Below are positions 16,813 through 25,606 of a stretch of 32,574 nucleotides of DNA, piece by piece. The notes beneath the pieces are model-generated. The model saw only the letters and a list, made by a program, of their open reading frames with translations, ran no database searches and was not told the DNA's origin. Positions within the stretch are counted from its first letter, which is position 1; each line of letters opens with the position of its first letter. A program made the position numbers and the translations under genes. Origin of the DNA: Sulfurimonadaceae bacterium (GTDB lineage Bacteria > Campylobacterota > Campylobacteria > Campylobacterales > Sulfurimonadaceae); contig JADGEC010000028.1 in the NCBI GenBank assembly GCA_016744575.1, forward strand, positions 1 through 32,574, in the 5' to 3' direction.

Positions 16813-18387
16813 CTAGATGATCTCCAAAAACTCTTTTTTCAGTGCATCTTTATCGATCTGCTTATCATGTAGTGACTTGAGCGGCATGTTCTTTCTGTAG
16901 ACGATCTGCTCAGGCAGCATATAGTTTGGCATATGCTTCTTTAGCTCGAAGAGGATCTCATTACGGGCCAACTCTGTGGAAGCGCCATAGACCAGGACTA
17001 TCTCCTCTTCTATATCTGCATTGGGAACAGAGAAGACAGCACACGCTTTGATAGCTGGTATGTTATTAGCGACCACACTCTCTATCTCATGGGGACTGAC
17101 GCGATAACCCTGAGTCTTGATCATATCATCTTTTCTCGATACGAAATAGATATAGTCCTCTTCATCCTTATAGACATAATCCCCACTAGCGACGACCAGT
17201 TCATCGGTGAGTTGTCCTTCTGGCTTTAGGACTTTATCTAGTATTTTGATGCTTTTGAAGCGTTGCGCTGTCTCCTCCGGAGAGTTCCAGTAACCCTTGT
17301 AGATAGAAGCACCCCGATGGATGAGTTCACCGACTTCTCGAGGCTTACAAGCTTCACCTTCTTCGTTGATGATGTAGAGCTCCACATCAGGTATGGCTTT
17401 TCCTATGGAGTTGGGGCGGATATGGATCTGCTGAGGATCAAGATAGGCGGAACGGAAAGCCTCCGTGAGTCCATGCATAGAGTAAAACTGTGCATCTTTG
17501 TAATGCGTCGTGATGTTCTTGACCATAAGCGGTGTGATGTTCCCGCCTGAAGAGGTGATGATCCTGATAGCTTTGAGATGTTCAGGACTTGGGATACGAT
17601 GCGGGTCCTCATCAAACATCTGAGTGATATGGATCGGCATCAATGGAAGCACCGTCACTCTATCATTGATAAGATGCGTAAAGAAGTCTGAAGGCAGTAC
17701 GAACTTATGTATGGCTAGTGTCGCTTTTCTGTAAAGCGTGACAAAGATCTGGTTGAGTCCATAATCAAGGTTGAACGAGAGTAGACCTGAGATGACATCA
17801 TCACTCTGTACATCAAGATATTTTGAGACGATCCTTGCGCCATCGATCAGAGCACGATGGGTGATGACAATGCCTTTAGGATTACCCGTTGAGCCAAAAC
17901 TGTAGGTGATAGCGGCATTGTCATGACCTTTAAGATCACAGACGATATCACCGACAAAGAACTTGGAGATCTCCTCAAATGAGACATCAGCACCCTCAGT
18001 CGCTTCATAAGTAATGATCTTTCCATCAAAATCGATTGCTTTGATAGTATCTATCTTCATCTTGTCGGTGATGATGCAGGAGATATCACAGTCATTGATG
18101 ATGTGCTCGACCTGCTCGTTCTTAAGTAGCCGCGTGATCGGGACGAGGACATACTCGGTAGAGAGCAGTGCCAAGATCGCGATGACCTGTTCGATACTTT
18201 TGTTCGAGTAGATACCGACACGACTCCCTTTTGGAAGGTTCAGCGTATCAAGGTATTGAGCGACCTGATTGACTTTGACCAGCAGTTGGGCATAAGTCAG
18301 TTGCTTAGCATCAAGCTTAAGTGCGACCTTATCAGGATGACTTGCACTGGCGATTTCCAACAGGTTTCGTATACTGTTTACTGACAT
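16813..18387 (-). CDS. AMP-forming acyl/aminoacyl ligase linked to B12 mutase genes
   Basis: A 524-residue member of the ANL adenylating superfamily, which activates a carboxylate as acyl-AMP and transfers it to CoA or a carrier thiol. Core motifs: YSFGSTGNPKG (phosphate loop), HGLTEAF (A5), SGDYVYKDEEDY (A7), SRKDDMIKTQGYRVSP (hinge and A8), and HDKQIDKDALK holding the A10 lysine. The region around GYWNSPEETAQRF and IKTQGYRVSPHEIE reminds me of the ligase family linked to exosortase-A systems, which usually sits with a PLP decarboxylase, absent here. Last gene of the operon. Its ATG is 1 nt after the MutL stop, with AAGGAG in the MutL end. The substrate is unknown; a mutase product such as 3-methylaspartate is an inference. 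Confidence 0.8.
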   Translation of the reverse strand: MSVNSIRNLLEIASASHPDKVALKLDAKQLTYAQLLVKVNQVAQYLDTLNLPKGSRVGIYSNKSIEQVIAILALLSTEYVLVPITRLLKNEQVEHIINDCDISCIITDKMKIDTIKAIDFDGKIITYEATEGADVSFEEISKFFVGDIVCDLKGHDNAAITYSFGSTGNPKGIVITHRALIDGARIVSKYLDVQSDDVISGLLSFNLDYGLNQIFVTLYRKATLAIHKFVLPSDFFTHLINDRVTVLPLMPIHITQMFDEDPHRIPSPEHLKAIRIITSSGGNITPLMVKNITTHYKDAQFYSMHGLTEAFRSAYLDPQQIHIRPNSIGKAIPDVELYIINEEGEACKPREVGELIHRGASIYKGYWNSPEETAQRFKSIKILDKVLKPEGQLTDELVVASGDYVYKDEEDYIYFVSRKDDMIKTQGYRVSPHEIESVVANNIPAIKACAVFSVPNADIEEEIVLVYGASTELARNEILFELKKHMPNYMLPEQIVYRKNMPLKSLHDKQIDKDALKKEFLEII

Positions 18388-18388
18388 C

Positions 18389-19564
18389 TTAACTCCTTAG
18401 TCCATATGTCCAGATCTCATAATCGCTATCGAGAAGGATCGTCGGTGTGTGATGAAAGTGAAGGATCTTCTTATAGAAAAAGAGAATGATCTCATGCACT
18501 TCATCAAAACTCAGCACCTTCGTGATCCCACCGGTAAGGACAATACTGTTTAGTCTCTCCAACGCCAGTTCTACATAAGCGTTATGGTGTTTCGATACCT
18601 TATAGAGTACCAGAAAAATAGAGAGCTGCATCAAAATACGGGTAGCTTTCTCACTGTTCTCTTCAAGGATGTTCTCTGTCACGTTCAAAAAGGCCAACAG
18701 TTCATAGACAAACTCATTGTTCTTGGCACTAAAGACTAGGCTCTCGCGTGATTTATAGACGCCCAGTTTTTTAAAGACGAGCCGGTCATATCCACTTTCG
18801 GTCAGGATATTATCATTGACGAGATCTCGGCTATAGTGGATGTCTGTCGTAGCCCCACCGATATCGACCAAGATAAAAGGATCAGCGACATCGAGTCGCT
18901 CATTCAGAAGTGGCAGCGCCTGATTAACGATGTAAGGAGTCGAGAAGATCTGATTAGAAGTGATCTCATAAAGACTCTTTATCTCCTCTTTGCCCATGAT
19001 ATCTGCCTGATAGAGATCGGTCAGATAACCTTTTAGCTCCTCTTCACGTATCTGGAGTTTATCGGAGATGATATTGCCGAGCACTTTTAGTGAAGGCAAC
19101 TGCTCTTGTAAAAAGGTACTGTTTCTCTTACTGCCGACATAAACAACGTTCTGATAGCTTACTTCTTGCAGATACGCTATAAGGTTCTCATCAAAGATAT
19201 TCTCCACACTATCTATACCACCGACGATGATGACTACATCGATCATCTCACGCGGAGGTACGGCTTCCTTTATCTTTGGATAGAGCACGGTGTCGATGAT
19301 GTTGATCCCCGCGTTAAAAGCGATGTTCACTGCATATTTGAGACTAAAAGAGTTGGTCAATCCAATGATCAGCGTACTAAGCCCGCCATTAGCAGAACTG
19401 CAGATATGGATGTCTTCTTTCGCATAACGTCCTATGACACTACTACATTCACGTTTTAAGTCATCGATGATGTCTATATCGAAATTGCGAAAGTGCTGAC
19501 CGATGTTACCATCTTCACTGATCTTAAAGTAGGTACTCCCAACATCTATGAGAAGTTTACTCAT
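18389..19564 (-). CDS. glmL: MutL/GlmL-like actin-fold ATPase, mutase partner
   Basis: A 391-residue protein of the ASKHA fold: phosphate-1 loop IDVGSTYFK at the N-terminus, phosphate-2 DIGGATTDIH in the middle, and adenosine motif VLTGGITKV near the C-terminus. This pattern is that of GlmL/MutL, encoded between or beside glutamate-mutase subunits and thought to help reactivate or assemble the B12 enzyme. The clostridial protein is around 460 residues, so this one is shorter. It overlaps the preceding mutase E gene by 4 nt (ATGA), and the ligase follows after 1 nt. It is not the DNA mismatch-repair MutL, which has a GHKL ATPase fold. Confidence 0.85.
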   Translation of the reverse strand: MSKLLIDVGSTYFKISEDGNIGQHFRNFDIDIIDDLKRECSSVIGRYAKEDIHICSSANGGLSTLIIGLTNSFSLKYAVNIAFNAGINIIDTVLYPKIKEAVPPREMIDVVIIVGGIDSVENIFDENLIAYLQEVSYQNVVYVGSKRNSTFLQEQLPSLKVLGNIISDKLQIREEELKGYLTDLYQADIMGKEEIKSLYEITSNQIFSTPYIVNQALPLLNERLDVADPFILVDIGGATTDIHYSRDLVNDNILTESGYDRLVFKKLGVYKSRESLVFSAKNNEFVYELLAFLNVTENILEENSEKATRILMQLSIFLVLYKVSKHHNAYVELALERLNSIVLTGGITKVLSFDEVHEIILFFYKKILHFHHTPTILLDSDYEIWTYGLRS

Positions 19565-20922
19565 AACATCACCCCAATATCTCTGATTATCTTGTCGACG
19601 ACTTTCTCACCTTCGGCAAGTCTTATCTTTGAGCGTTCATACGCAAAACTTTTATCGGAGATAGGGACCTTCCCTCTTTTATAGATACGGATGTTGCTGT
19701 CGTCGTCGCGCACCGTGATCATCTCGTTGGCATTGATGATATGCGGCGAGAAAGGGATCTCAATATAACCGTTTTTGATGGAGTTGAAGACCTGTCGCCA
19801 CATCGTATCTGCCCCATCATTGAAGACCGCTTCGAGGATCTCATGGACTTCGTTCGTGAGATTCTCTTCTTCCTCTTCATCACTCACCTGCGGCACACCT
19901 TTGAGCATGTTCAGCGTATATTTCACACTCGCCACTGCCAGAGCATTCGCCTCTTTAGTCGGGATACCAAACGCCTCATTGCGCGTTTTAGTGATGATCT
20001 TATCCGCACCGACCATAGCCGCGATGACCGTGCTGGTAGTGATCAGTGAGTCCGAATAGGATTTGTTATACGGAAATGCACCCATCCACTGATGATAGAC
20101 AAGGTTGATAGTCGCATCGTGATGGCCAAACTTGTCGGCATAGTGCCTGGAGAGTCTTTTGATGACATTCGAGGAGACGATGTCTTGCATCATGGAACCC
20201 GTCTGCGAGAAACTGACGGAGAAAGACTTGACACCCTCTTCGAGCGAAAGCAGCATCTCGATGATCTGGATGACGATGACAATAGCCGGTGGTTGCATAG
20301 TCGCGCTGAGCGGTCCAAAAGACTCCCGGTTTATGGGCTCGTTAAGTTCAGAGTACTTCGCCGTGACACGCTCGACGTATTTCCAGTACAAAAAGGCTTT
20401 GTCCATCGGAAAGTTCTTGGAGTATGGCAATAGATAGGTGATAGGACCACCCTCTATCTCAAAGATACCCGAAGCGAGGGCCATCTCGACAAGTAGTCTG
20501 GCATCAGGTGTCCCGTGACGCAGACTGACTGGGGTGTTATAGTGTGTGATCATCTTTCGTGTAGTACGATAACCGTGATTGACCAATGGATAGCCGTTTA
20601 ACATGTCCACATCGTTCTCTTCAGAGAGTGCCAGCATCTTCTTCGCACTGGCATAGTCGTTCAGGCGGGTATTACTGTCAATAGTCAGCGGCAGGACATC
20701 GACATCTGACTCTTTGAACTCACGATAGAGCTCGAAGACTTTGTCATAAGTCGGAAAGCCACCACGGGGCTGGACCAGCATATGCTCCGCATGTTTGAAC
20801 TTATGAGAGATAAAGAGGTCTTTACTGGCCCCTTTTATAAAGGCTTCGACCTCATCAAAGTCAAAGTTGTCGATATACTCGTTCTTAACGATGATCTCGC
20901 GTTCACGCTGTAGCAGACTCAT
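19561..20922 (-). CDS. glmE: Glutamate-mutase-like catalytic subunit E
   Basis: A 453-residue TIM-barrel subunit of an adenosylcobalamin-dependent carbon-skeleton mutase (glutamate to 3-methylaspartate in the known enzyme, EC 5.4.99.1). Comparing from memory with Clostridium GlmE, the arginine claw that holds the two carboxylates is kept: Arg53 (QPRGG), Arg86 (DSNTRLN), Arg135 (LRHGTPD). Glu157 (EGGPITY), Tyr163, Tyr167, Lys312 and Glu316 (KTRNEAFGIPTKEAN) are also kept. Spacing between most of these residues is the same as in the clostridial enzyme. That supports a glutamate-like dicarboxylic substrate. It is about 30 residues shorter. It overlaps the S gene and the MutL gene by 4 nt each. 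Confidence 0.9.
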   Translation of the reverse strand: MSLLQREREIIVKNEYIDNFDFDEVEAFIKGASKDLFISHKFKHAEHMLVQPRGGFPTYDKVFELYREFKESDVDVLPLTIDSNTRLNDYASAKKMLALSEENDVDMLNGYPLVNHGYRTTRKMITHYNTPVSLRHGTPDARLLVEMALASGIFEIEGGPITYLLPYSKNFPMDKAFLYWKYVERVTAKYSELNEPINRESFGPLSATMQPPAIVIVIQIIEMLLSLEEGVKSFSVSFSQTGSMMQDIVSSNVIKRLSRHYADKFGHHDATINLVYHQWMGAFPYNKSYSDSLITTSTVIAAMVGADKIITKTRNEAFGIPTKEANALAVASVKYTLNMLKGVPQVSDEEEEENLTNEVHEILEAVFNDGADTMWRQVFNSIKNGYIEIPFSPHIINANEMITVRDDDSNIRIYKRGKVPISDKSFAYERSKIRLAEGEKVVDKIIRDIGVML

Positions 20923-21323
20923 CGTCTCTCCTTCAAGTGTGCTTCGAGCATGTCAAGACCCTCATTAAGGTCGATCTGATGAAAGACAAGATCAAATCCG
21001 TAAGCACGATATCTTGGCCCGATCTCTTCAGCATCCATCTCACCGACACCCAGGTTGCCACCTATCATAAAGACGACTTTACTGAGGTCATACTGACTCT
21101 TTATCAGACTCAGATCACGACACCATCCTTCTGCTTCTCCGTTAAGAGAAGAGATGAGAAGGACATCTGCATCCGTCTCTATGACCGCATCCATAAACTC
21201 TTCGAGATAGGTGTTCACCCCCAGATTAAAGACCTCAAAACCTCGTTCTTGCAGGGAGATGTCTATCAATCTGTTGGCGACGACATGGATATCGTTTCCG
21301 ACGACACCTGTTACTACTTTCAT
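20919..21323 (-). CDS. glmS: Glutamate-mutase-like B12-binding subunit S
   Basis: A 134-residue flavodoxin-like cobalamin-binding protein (known subunit about 137). His13 in GNDIH is the expected lower axial cobalt ligand, followed by SSLNGE (S-x-L) and IGGNLGVG (GG), the other elements of the B12 signature. The usual D-x-H-x-x-G motif reads D-x-H-x-x-A here (Ala16). Together with subunit E it should form the active mutase at their interface. It is the first gene of the operon. The ATG at 21323 has no strong ribosome-binding site. A TAGAAT at 21350-21355 (minus strand) could be the -10 box. No cobalamin riboswitch is seen upstream. This is not glucosamine-6-phosphate synthase, which shares the symbol. 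Confidence 0.88.
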   Translation of the reverse strand: MKVVTGVVGNDIHVVANRLIDISLQERGFEVFNLGVNTYLEEFMDAVIETDADVLLISSLNGEAEGWCRDLSLIKSQYDLSKVVFMIGGNLGVGEMDAEEIGPRYRAYGFDLVFHQIDLNEGLDMLEAHLKERR

Positions 21324-21570
21324 GCATCTGCTTTATGTAAAATTGCGTGATTCTATCTAATAGTAGTTTAAGAGTAGTGTAGACTATCCATCCAGACCAC
21401 AACAGCCAGCAGATACGCTTTGTAACAATCCAAACAGTTTATACTTAATATACACAAGAAAAAGTCTGTTTTAAATGTGATCCTTAAGGTAGATTAGTTA
21501 CTATAAGTTAAGTTTAATTAAGTTCAGTGTATGAATGTGATCTTTGCCTATTGACTAAGGAGCGTTAATC
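21324..21570. promoter_or_regulatory. Divergent promoter region with 60-bp-spaced direct repeat
   Basis: This 247-bp, AT-rich region separates the mutase operon (minus) from the chemoreceptor operon (plus). AATGTGATC-C/T-TT occurs at 21474-21485 and again at 21534-21545, exactly 60 bp apart. An AAGTTAAGTTTAATTAAGTT stretch lies between them. The repeats precede the chemoreceptor start and its AAGGAG site, so they could be operator half-sites or a remnant of a local duplication. No riboswitch or RNA gene is recognised. Confidence 0.35.
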
Positions 21571-23550
21571 ATGACGATCAAACAAAAGCTCAACCTGTTA
21601 GTCCTACTGACGACTATCTTTATAGTCATGAGCATCACCAAGACTATCAATGACACCGTGATCGAGAAGCAGAGTCTCTCAGAGGTCAGTGTACTCAACG
21701 GTCTCTCTAAGAAGCTGAGTCTGCTGATCCATGAGACCCAAAAAGAGCGTGGTGCCAGTGCCGGTTTTATTGGCTCAAAAGGCAAGAAGTTTGTCGATAT
21801 CCTTCCCAAGCAACGCAGCAGTACTGATGAGCGCAGTAACGAATATAAGACCTATCTGGCCACAATAGACCTGGATGACTACGATGATGGACTTCGCAAA
21901 GAGATAGATAATGTGAACCATTACCTCTCCAAAGTCCAGACGATGCGGTCTAAAGTCAGTTCACTCAACACCTCAGTCAAAGAGAGTGTAGGTTTTTATA
22001 CCACATTAAATCGTCATATCCTTAATGTAGCAGGCCTCAATGCCAAACTAAGTCATAATGCCAAACTTGTGAAATCACTCTCAGCCTATACCAATTTCCT
22101 AAAATCTAAAGAGCGAGCGGGAATAGAACGTGCTGTACTCAGCGGTACCTTTGCCAATGATGCCTTTCTGCCAGGTATGTTTGCCAAGTGGATCACACTT
22201 GTAGCCGAACAGGTCAGTTATGCCGATTCCTTTACCGCTCTGGCAGATGAGCAGATGCTTACCGCTTTTAGCAAAGGTATGCAGGACCCTTCAGTCGATG
22301 CAGTACAGTCGATGCGCGATATCGCAGCTAAGCATGCCAGCACTGGTGGTTTTGATGTCGATGCAGTCCACTGGTTCAAGACTATCACCAAAAAGATCAA
22401 TGTGCTAAAGAGCATCGATGATACTATCGCAAAGATCAATGATGATACTATCGAAAGAGCCAATACAGAAGCTACTATCGAAGCGAGCAAGATGCTCTTT
22501 TTCTCTATAGTATTTGGTCTTGCATTGATCGGGCTACTTCTGTGGGTACGAAAAGGTATTAATAGTTCAGTCGCAGTCAGTCTGAAGCAGATACAGACTA
22601 TCGCATCGACTAAAGATCTCTCCAGCCCTATCGATGTCCATGATGCCAAAGATGAACTGGCCCAGATCTCGCTTGCTATCAATGAGATGATAGAAGCTTT
22701 TCATCAGAGTATACAGACATCCAGTACAGTATCTAGTACCACTGCCGACCAAAGCAGTCAGCTCGATAAAGTCATCGAGCACCTTGTAGCCAACATCGAT
22801 GCACAAAAGAAAGAGATCTCCAGTGTCGACACGCTTGTCAGTGATGTCAGCTCCCACCTTGACGGTGTTGAGGAGGCCTCAATCTCGACCGTTGAGGATC
22901 TCGAAAGCACACTTGCTACACTCGACAGTTTCGTTTTGGAATTAGACAGTGTCGTCAATAACATCGAAGAGGGAAGTAATCGTCAACATGACCTTGTCGA
23001 CAAAGTGAACGCTCTGACCGAACAGGCCAAAAACATCCAGGAAGTCCTTACTATCATAGGAGATATCGCTGACCAGACCAACCTACTCGCGCTTAATGCT
23101 GCTATAGAAGCAGCCCGTGCGGGTGAACATGGACGCGGCTTTGCTGTTGTCGCCGATGAAGTCAGAAAACTGGCTGAACGGACACAAAAAAGCCTGGGTG
23201 AGATCAGTTCCAACGTCAACCTTATCACACAAAACATCCATGATATCTCAAGTGATACCGAGCATACCTCCGCAGATATGGGTCATATATCATCCGCTGC
23301 CCAGCTACTCAGTGACAATGCACTTGATACAAAAGAGAAGCTAGCACTCACCAGTGAGAAGTCAATGGAGGTGATGAGTCAGAGTACCTACATCGCAACA
23401 CGGACGAAGAGTCTGATAAATGCCATGGAGACGATCGTCGATGCTGCATCAAACAATGAGGAGCTGGGTGAGACTGTCGAAAGGATCTCTTCTGAGCTAG
23501 CCAATGCAGCCCGTGATCTCCAACACGAATTAAACCAGTTCAAGGTGTGA
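21571..23550 (+). CDS. Methyl-accepting chemotaxis protein with NIT sensor domain
   Basis: A 659-residue inner-membrane chemoreceptor. TM1 is at about residues 7-25. The periplasmic region (~35-305) has the NIT-domain signature [19 protein letters not shown] with GSKG and QRSSTDE. TM2 is at about 308-328. A HAMP segment follows, then a cytoplasmic coiled coil with the conserved tip [19 protein letters not shown] (~505-525). NIT domains are proposed to sense nitrate and nitrite. ATG has AAGGAG upstream. There is no NWETF-like C-terminal tether. The next gene, a receiver-PAS-phosphatase protein, begins 4 bp after the stop, so this receptor may signal to that pathway as well as, or in place of, the flagellar chemotaxis kinase. 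Confidence 0.9.
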   Translation: MTIKQKLNLLVLLTTIFIVMSITKTINDTVIEKQSLSEVSVLNGLSKKLSLLIHETQKERGASAGFIGSKGKKFVDILPKQRSSTDERSNEYKTYLATIDLDDYDDGLRKEIDNVNHYLSKVQTMRSKVSSLNTSVKESVGFYTTLNRHILNVAGLNAKLSHNAKLVKSLSAYTNFLKSKERAGIERAVLSGTFANDAFLPGMFAKWITLVAEQVSYADSFTALADEQMLTAFSKGMQDPSVDAVQSMRDIAAKHASTGGFDVDAVHWFKTITKKINVLKSIDDTIAKINDDTIERANTEATIEASKMLFFSIVFGLALIGLLLWVRKGINSSVAVSLKQIQTIASTKDLSSPIDVHDAKDELAQISLAINEMIEAFHQSIQTSSTVSSTTADQSSQLDKVIEHLVANIDAQKKEISSVDTLVSDVSSHLDGVEEASISTVEDLESTLATLDSFVLELDSVVNNIEEGSNRQHDLVDKVNALTEQAKNIQEVLTIIGDIADQTNLLALNAAIEAARAGEHGRGFAVVADEVRKLAERTQKSLGEISSNVNLITQNIHDISSDTEHTSADMGHISSAAQLLSDNALDTKEKLALTSEKSMEVMSQSTYIATRTKSLINAMETIVDAASNNEELGETVERISSELANAARDLQHELNQFKV

Positions 23551-23554
23551 TAGT

Positions 23555-25603
23555 TTGGAATCCTTCACATCAACACAACGCTCTTCACTAAATAGACTGA
23601 CACTGCTCTATGTCGAAGATGACCTCAAGATACAGAACAGTACTTCGCGACTACTCAAACGTCTTTTCAAAAAGCTTTATCTTGCATCAGATGGAGAAGA
23701 AGGCCTCGAGATCTATAAGCACCATCATCCCGATATAGTCCTCACTGATGTTCAGATGCCAAAGATGGATGGACTGAGCATGAGCCGAAATATCCATTCG
23801 ATCGACCCAGATACTCCCATCATCATCACCTCTGCCTATCATGACAGTGAGTATCTGCTCGAGGCTATCAAAAATAAGATCCATCACTACCTCTTGAAAC
23901 CTATAGAGTATGATGATCTGAAACAGGCACTGCTGGAAGTCAGTGAGAAGATCATTCTCAAAAGAGAGCTTAAAGAGAGTCTGCATATCCTTAACGAATA
24001 CAAAGAGGCCGTCGATACCAGTGCCTTGCTCACCAAGACAGATGCTCAAGGGATCATCACCTATACAAATGATGCTTTTTGTACCGCCAGCGGGTATGCA
24101 CACGATGAGCTACTGGGGAAAGATCATAGTATCTTCCGACATCCCGATACGCCCATAGAGACCTTTCAGTCACTATGGGCCAATATCACAAAAAAGGTAC
24201 GCTGGAGAGGCATCGTCAGGAACCTGGCCAAAGATGGCTCTGATTTTATCTCCGATACCACGATCATCCCCGTACTCGATACCGATGGGGACATCATCGA
24301 GATCATCGCTATCCGTTATAATCTTACCGAGCATAAGATGAGCCAGGAGCGTATGGAGAGACGCGCAGACTATAATAATTACCAAGAAGAGCTCGCCTTT
24401 AGAAAGCAGCTAAACATCATCCGAAACGACTATTACTATAAACTTGATGATGAGGAGATCACTGACAATACCTGTCTCATCGACTCCTACTACAGACCAC
24501 TAGATATCATGTCCGGTGACAGCTATAGTATTCGCCGCCTGGGAGGTGATGTCAACTTCTTTCTAGTCGTAGATGGTATGGGCAAGGGGCTCTCTGCTTC
24601 CTTAAGCGCAATGCTGTTTAGCACCTATATCAACCATCTTATCGATGAGTCACTTCAGTATAAGAAGCCTTTGACACTGCGAACCATCACCGAACGGGCT
24701 ATCGCCTATATTAAGCCCATCTTACTTGAGGACGAAGTCCTCTCTGCACATCTCATCAGAGCAGATACCAAAAAAGAGTTTTTTGAACATGCCAGTTTTG
24801 CTATGCCTGCCATCTTGACACTAGACTATAAAGGAGAGGTCAATAAGATCCCTTCCAATAATCCGCCTATCAGTAAATATGGTAACACTGTCAAGATAGA
24901 TGGAGCTTCGAACAAAGATATCCGACAGACACTTCTCTACAGTGATGGACTGGTCGAGAACAGTGTCAAAGACTCTGATGAGCTCTACATGAGTCATATA
25001 GAAGAGGACTTTGCCAAAGCCCTGACCCGCGACGATATGCATCAGGCCATTCAGGAACGTCTCGGCCCGCAAGAAGATGATATCACTTTTATCTACCTCA
25101 GTAAGCTCGAATTCGAAAAGTATCATATCGCAAGTAGACGGGTCTCGTGTTCCATTCTTGCCCTGGGTGAAGCGGATGAGTGGTATACCCAACAACTCAC
25201 CAGACACTACCATGATCAAGAGTTCCTTGATCACGCAGGATACGCGTTCACCGAACTGATGCTCAATGCCTATGAACATGGTAATCTTGGTATTACCGGT
25301 AAGCAGAAACATCGTATGATCGAAGAGGGAGAGTATTGGGATATCTTACCGCAAAAAGAGCAAAGGTGCTTCAAAGAGACCCTTGTCGATCTTTATGACA
25401 TCCATCATCTTGATCATCGTTATCTTATCACGATGATCACGGATGAGGGGGAAGGTTTTGATACCGCCATCTTTCGTGATATCTTTTACCGTGCGAACAA
25501 TTTCAATGGAAGAGGTGTCTTTATTAGTAAAAGATCTACCAACGGTATCTATTATAATGCCAAAGGCAACACCGTCTTTACTATCAAGAAAACAAGGAAA
25601 TAG
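23555..25603 (+). CDS. Response regulator with PAS, PP2C phosphatase and HATPase domains (HsbR/RsbU-W-like)
   Basis: A 682-residue cytoplasmic protein. The receiver domain has EDD, the phospho-acceptor Asp65 in LTDVQMP and the Lys of LLKPIEY. PAS covers ~150-270 (TYTNDAFCTASGY). The SpoIIE/RsbU PP2C phosphatase covers ~310-515 (GDSYSIRR, VVDGMGKG, LYSDGLVEN, EDDITF). A C-terminal RsbW-like HATPase (~550-680) has the N-box ELMLNAYEHG, G1 DEGEGFD and G2 GRGVF. Phosphatase and anti-sigma-type kinase in one chain, next to a STAS antagonist, resemble Pseudomonas HsbR-HsbA. TTG at 23555 is the likely start, with AAGGTG 7 bases upstream; the first in-frame ATG would delete part of the receiver. It is the middle gene of the chemoreceptor operon. 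Confidence 0.87.
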   Translation: MESFTSTQRSSLNRLTLLYVEDDLKIQNSTSRLLKRLFKKLYLASDGEEGLEIYKHHHPDIVLTDVQMPKMDGLSMSRNIHSIDPDTPIIITSAYHDSEYLLEAIKNKIHHYLLKPIEYDDLKQALLEVSEKIILKRELKESLHILNEYKEAVDTSALLTKTDAQGIITYTNDAFCTASGYAHDELLGKDHSIFRHPDTPIETFQSLWANITKKVRWRGIVRNLAKDGSDFISDTTIIPVLDTDGDIIEIIAIRYNLTEHKMSQERMERRADYNNYQEELAFRKQLNIIRNDYYYKLDDEEITDNTCLIDSYYRPLDIMSGDSYSIRRLGGDVNFFLVVDGMGKGLSASLSAMLFSTYINHLIDESLQYKKPLTLRTITERAIAYIKPILLEDEVLSAHLIRADTKKEFFEHASFAMPAILTLDYKGEVNKIPSNNPPISKYGNTVKIDGASNKDIRQTLLYSDGLVENSVKDSDELYMSHIEEDFAKALTRDDMHQAIQERLGPQEDDITFIYLSKLEFEKYHIASRRVSCSILALGEADEWYTQQLTRHYHDQEFLDHAGYAFTELMLNAYEHGNLGITGKQKHRMIEEGEYWDILPQKEQRCFKETLVDLYDIHHLDHRYLITMITDEGEGFDTAIFRDIFYRANNFNGRGVFISKRSTNGIYYNAKGNTVFTIKKTRK

Positions 25604-25606
25604 ATC

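Noticed and set aside
18389-19564. DNA mismatch-repair MutL or hydantoinase-like activator
   Set aside because: The phosphate loops and adenosine motif are of the actin/Hsp70 type, and the gene sits inside a mutase operon.
20919-21323. Corrinoid protein for methyl transfer or methylmalonyl-CoA mutase subunit
   Set aside because: The single-domain length and pairing with a GlmE-type subunit favour the glutamate-mutase S subunit; no methyltransferase gene is adjacent.
21324-21570. Cobalamin riboswitch upstream of the B12 mutase operon
   Set aside because: I looked for a B12-box-like conserved segment and a long structured leader. The spacer before the S gene is too short and AT-rich, and none was found.
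22218-22682. 154-codon minus-strand open frame
   Set aside because: Antisense to the chemoreceptor gene; Ser/Ala/Ile-rich shadow of the coiled-coil coding strand.
24821-25312. 163-codon minus-strand open frame
   Set aside because: Antisense to the PP2C/HATPase part of the regulator gene, whose motifs are intact; no domain seen.
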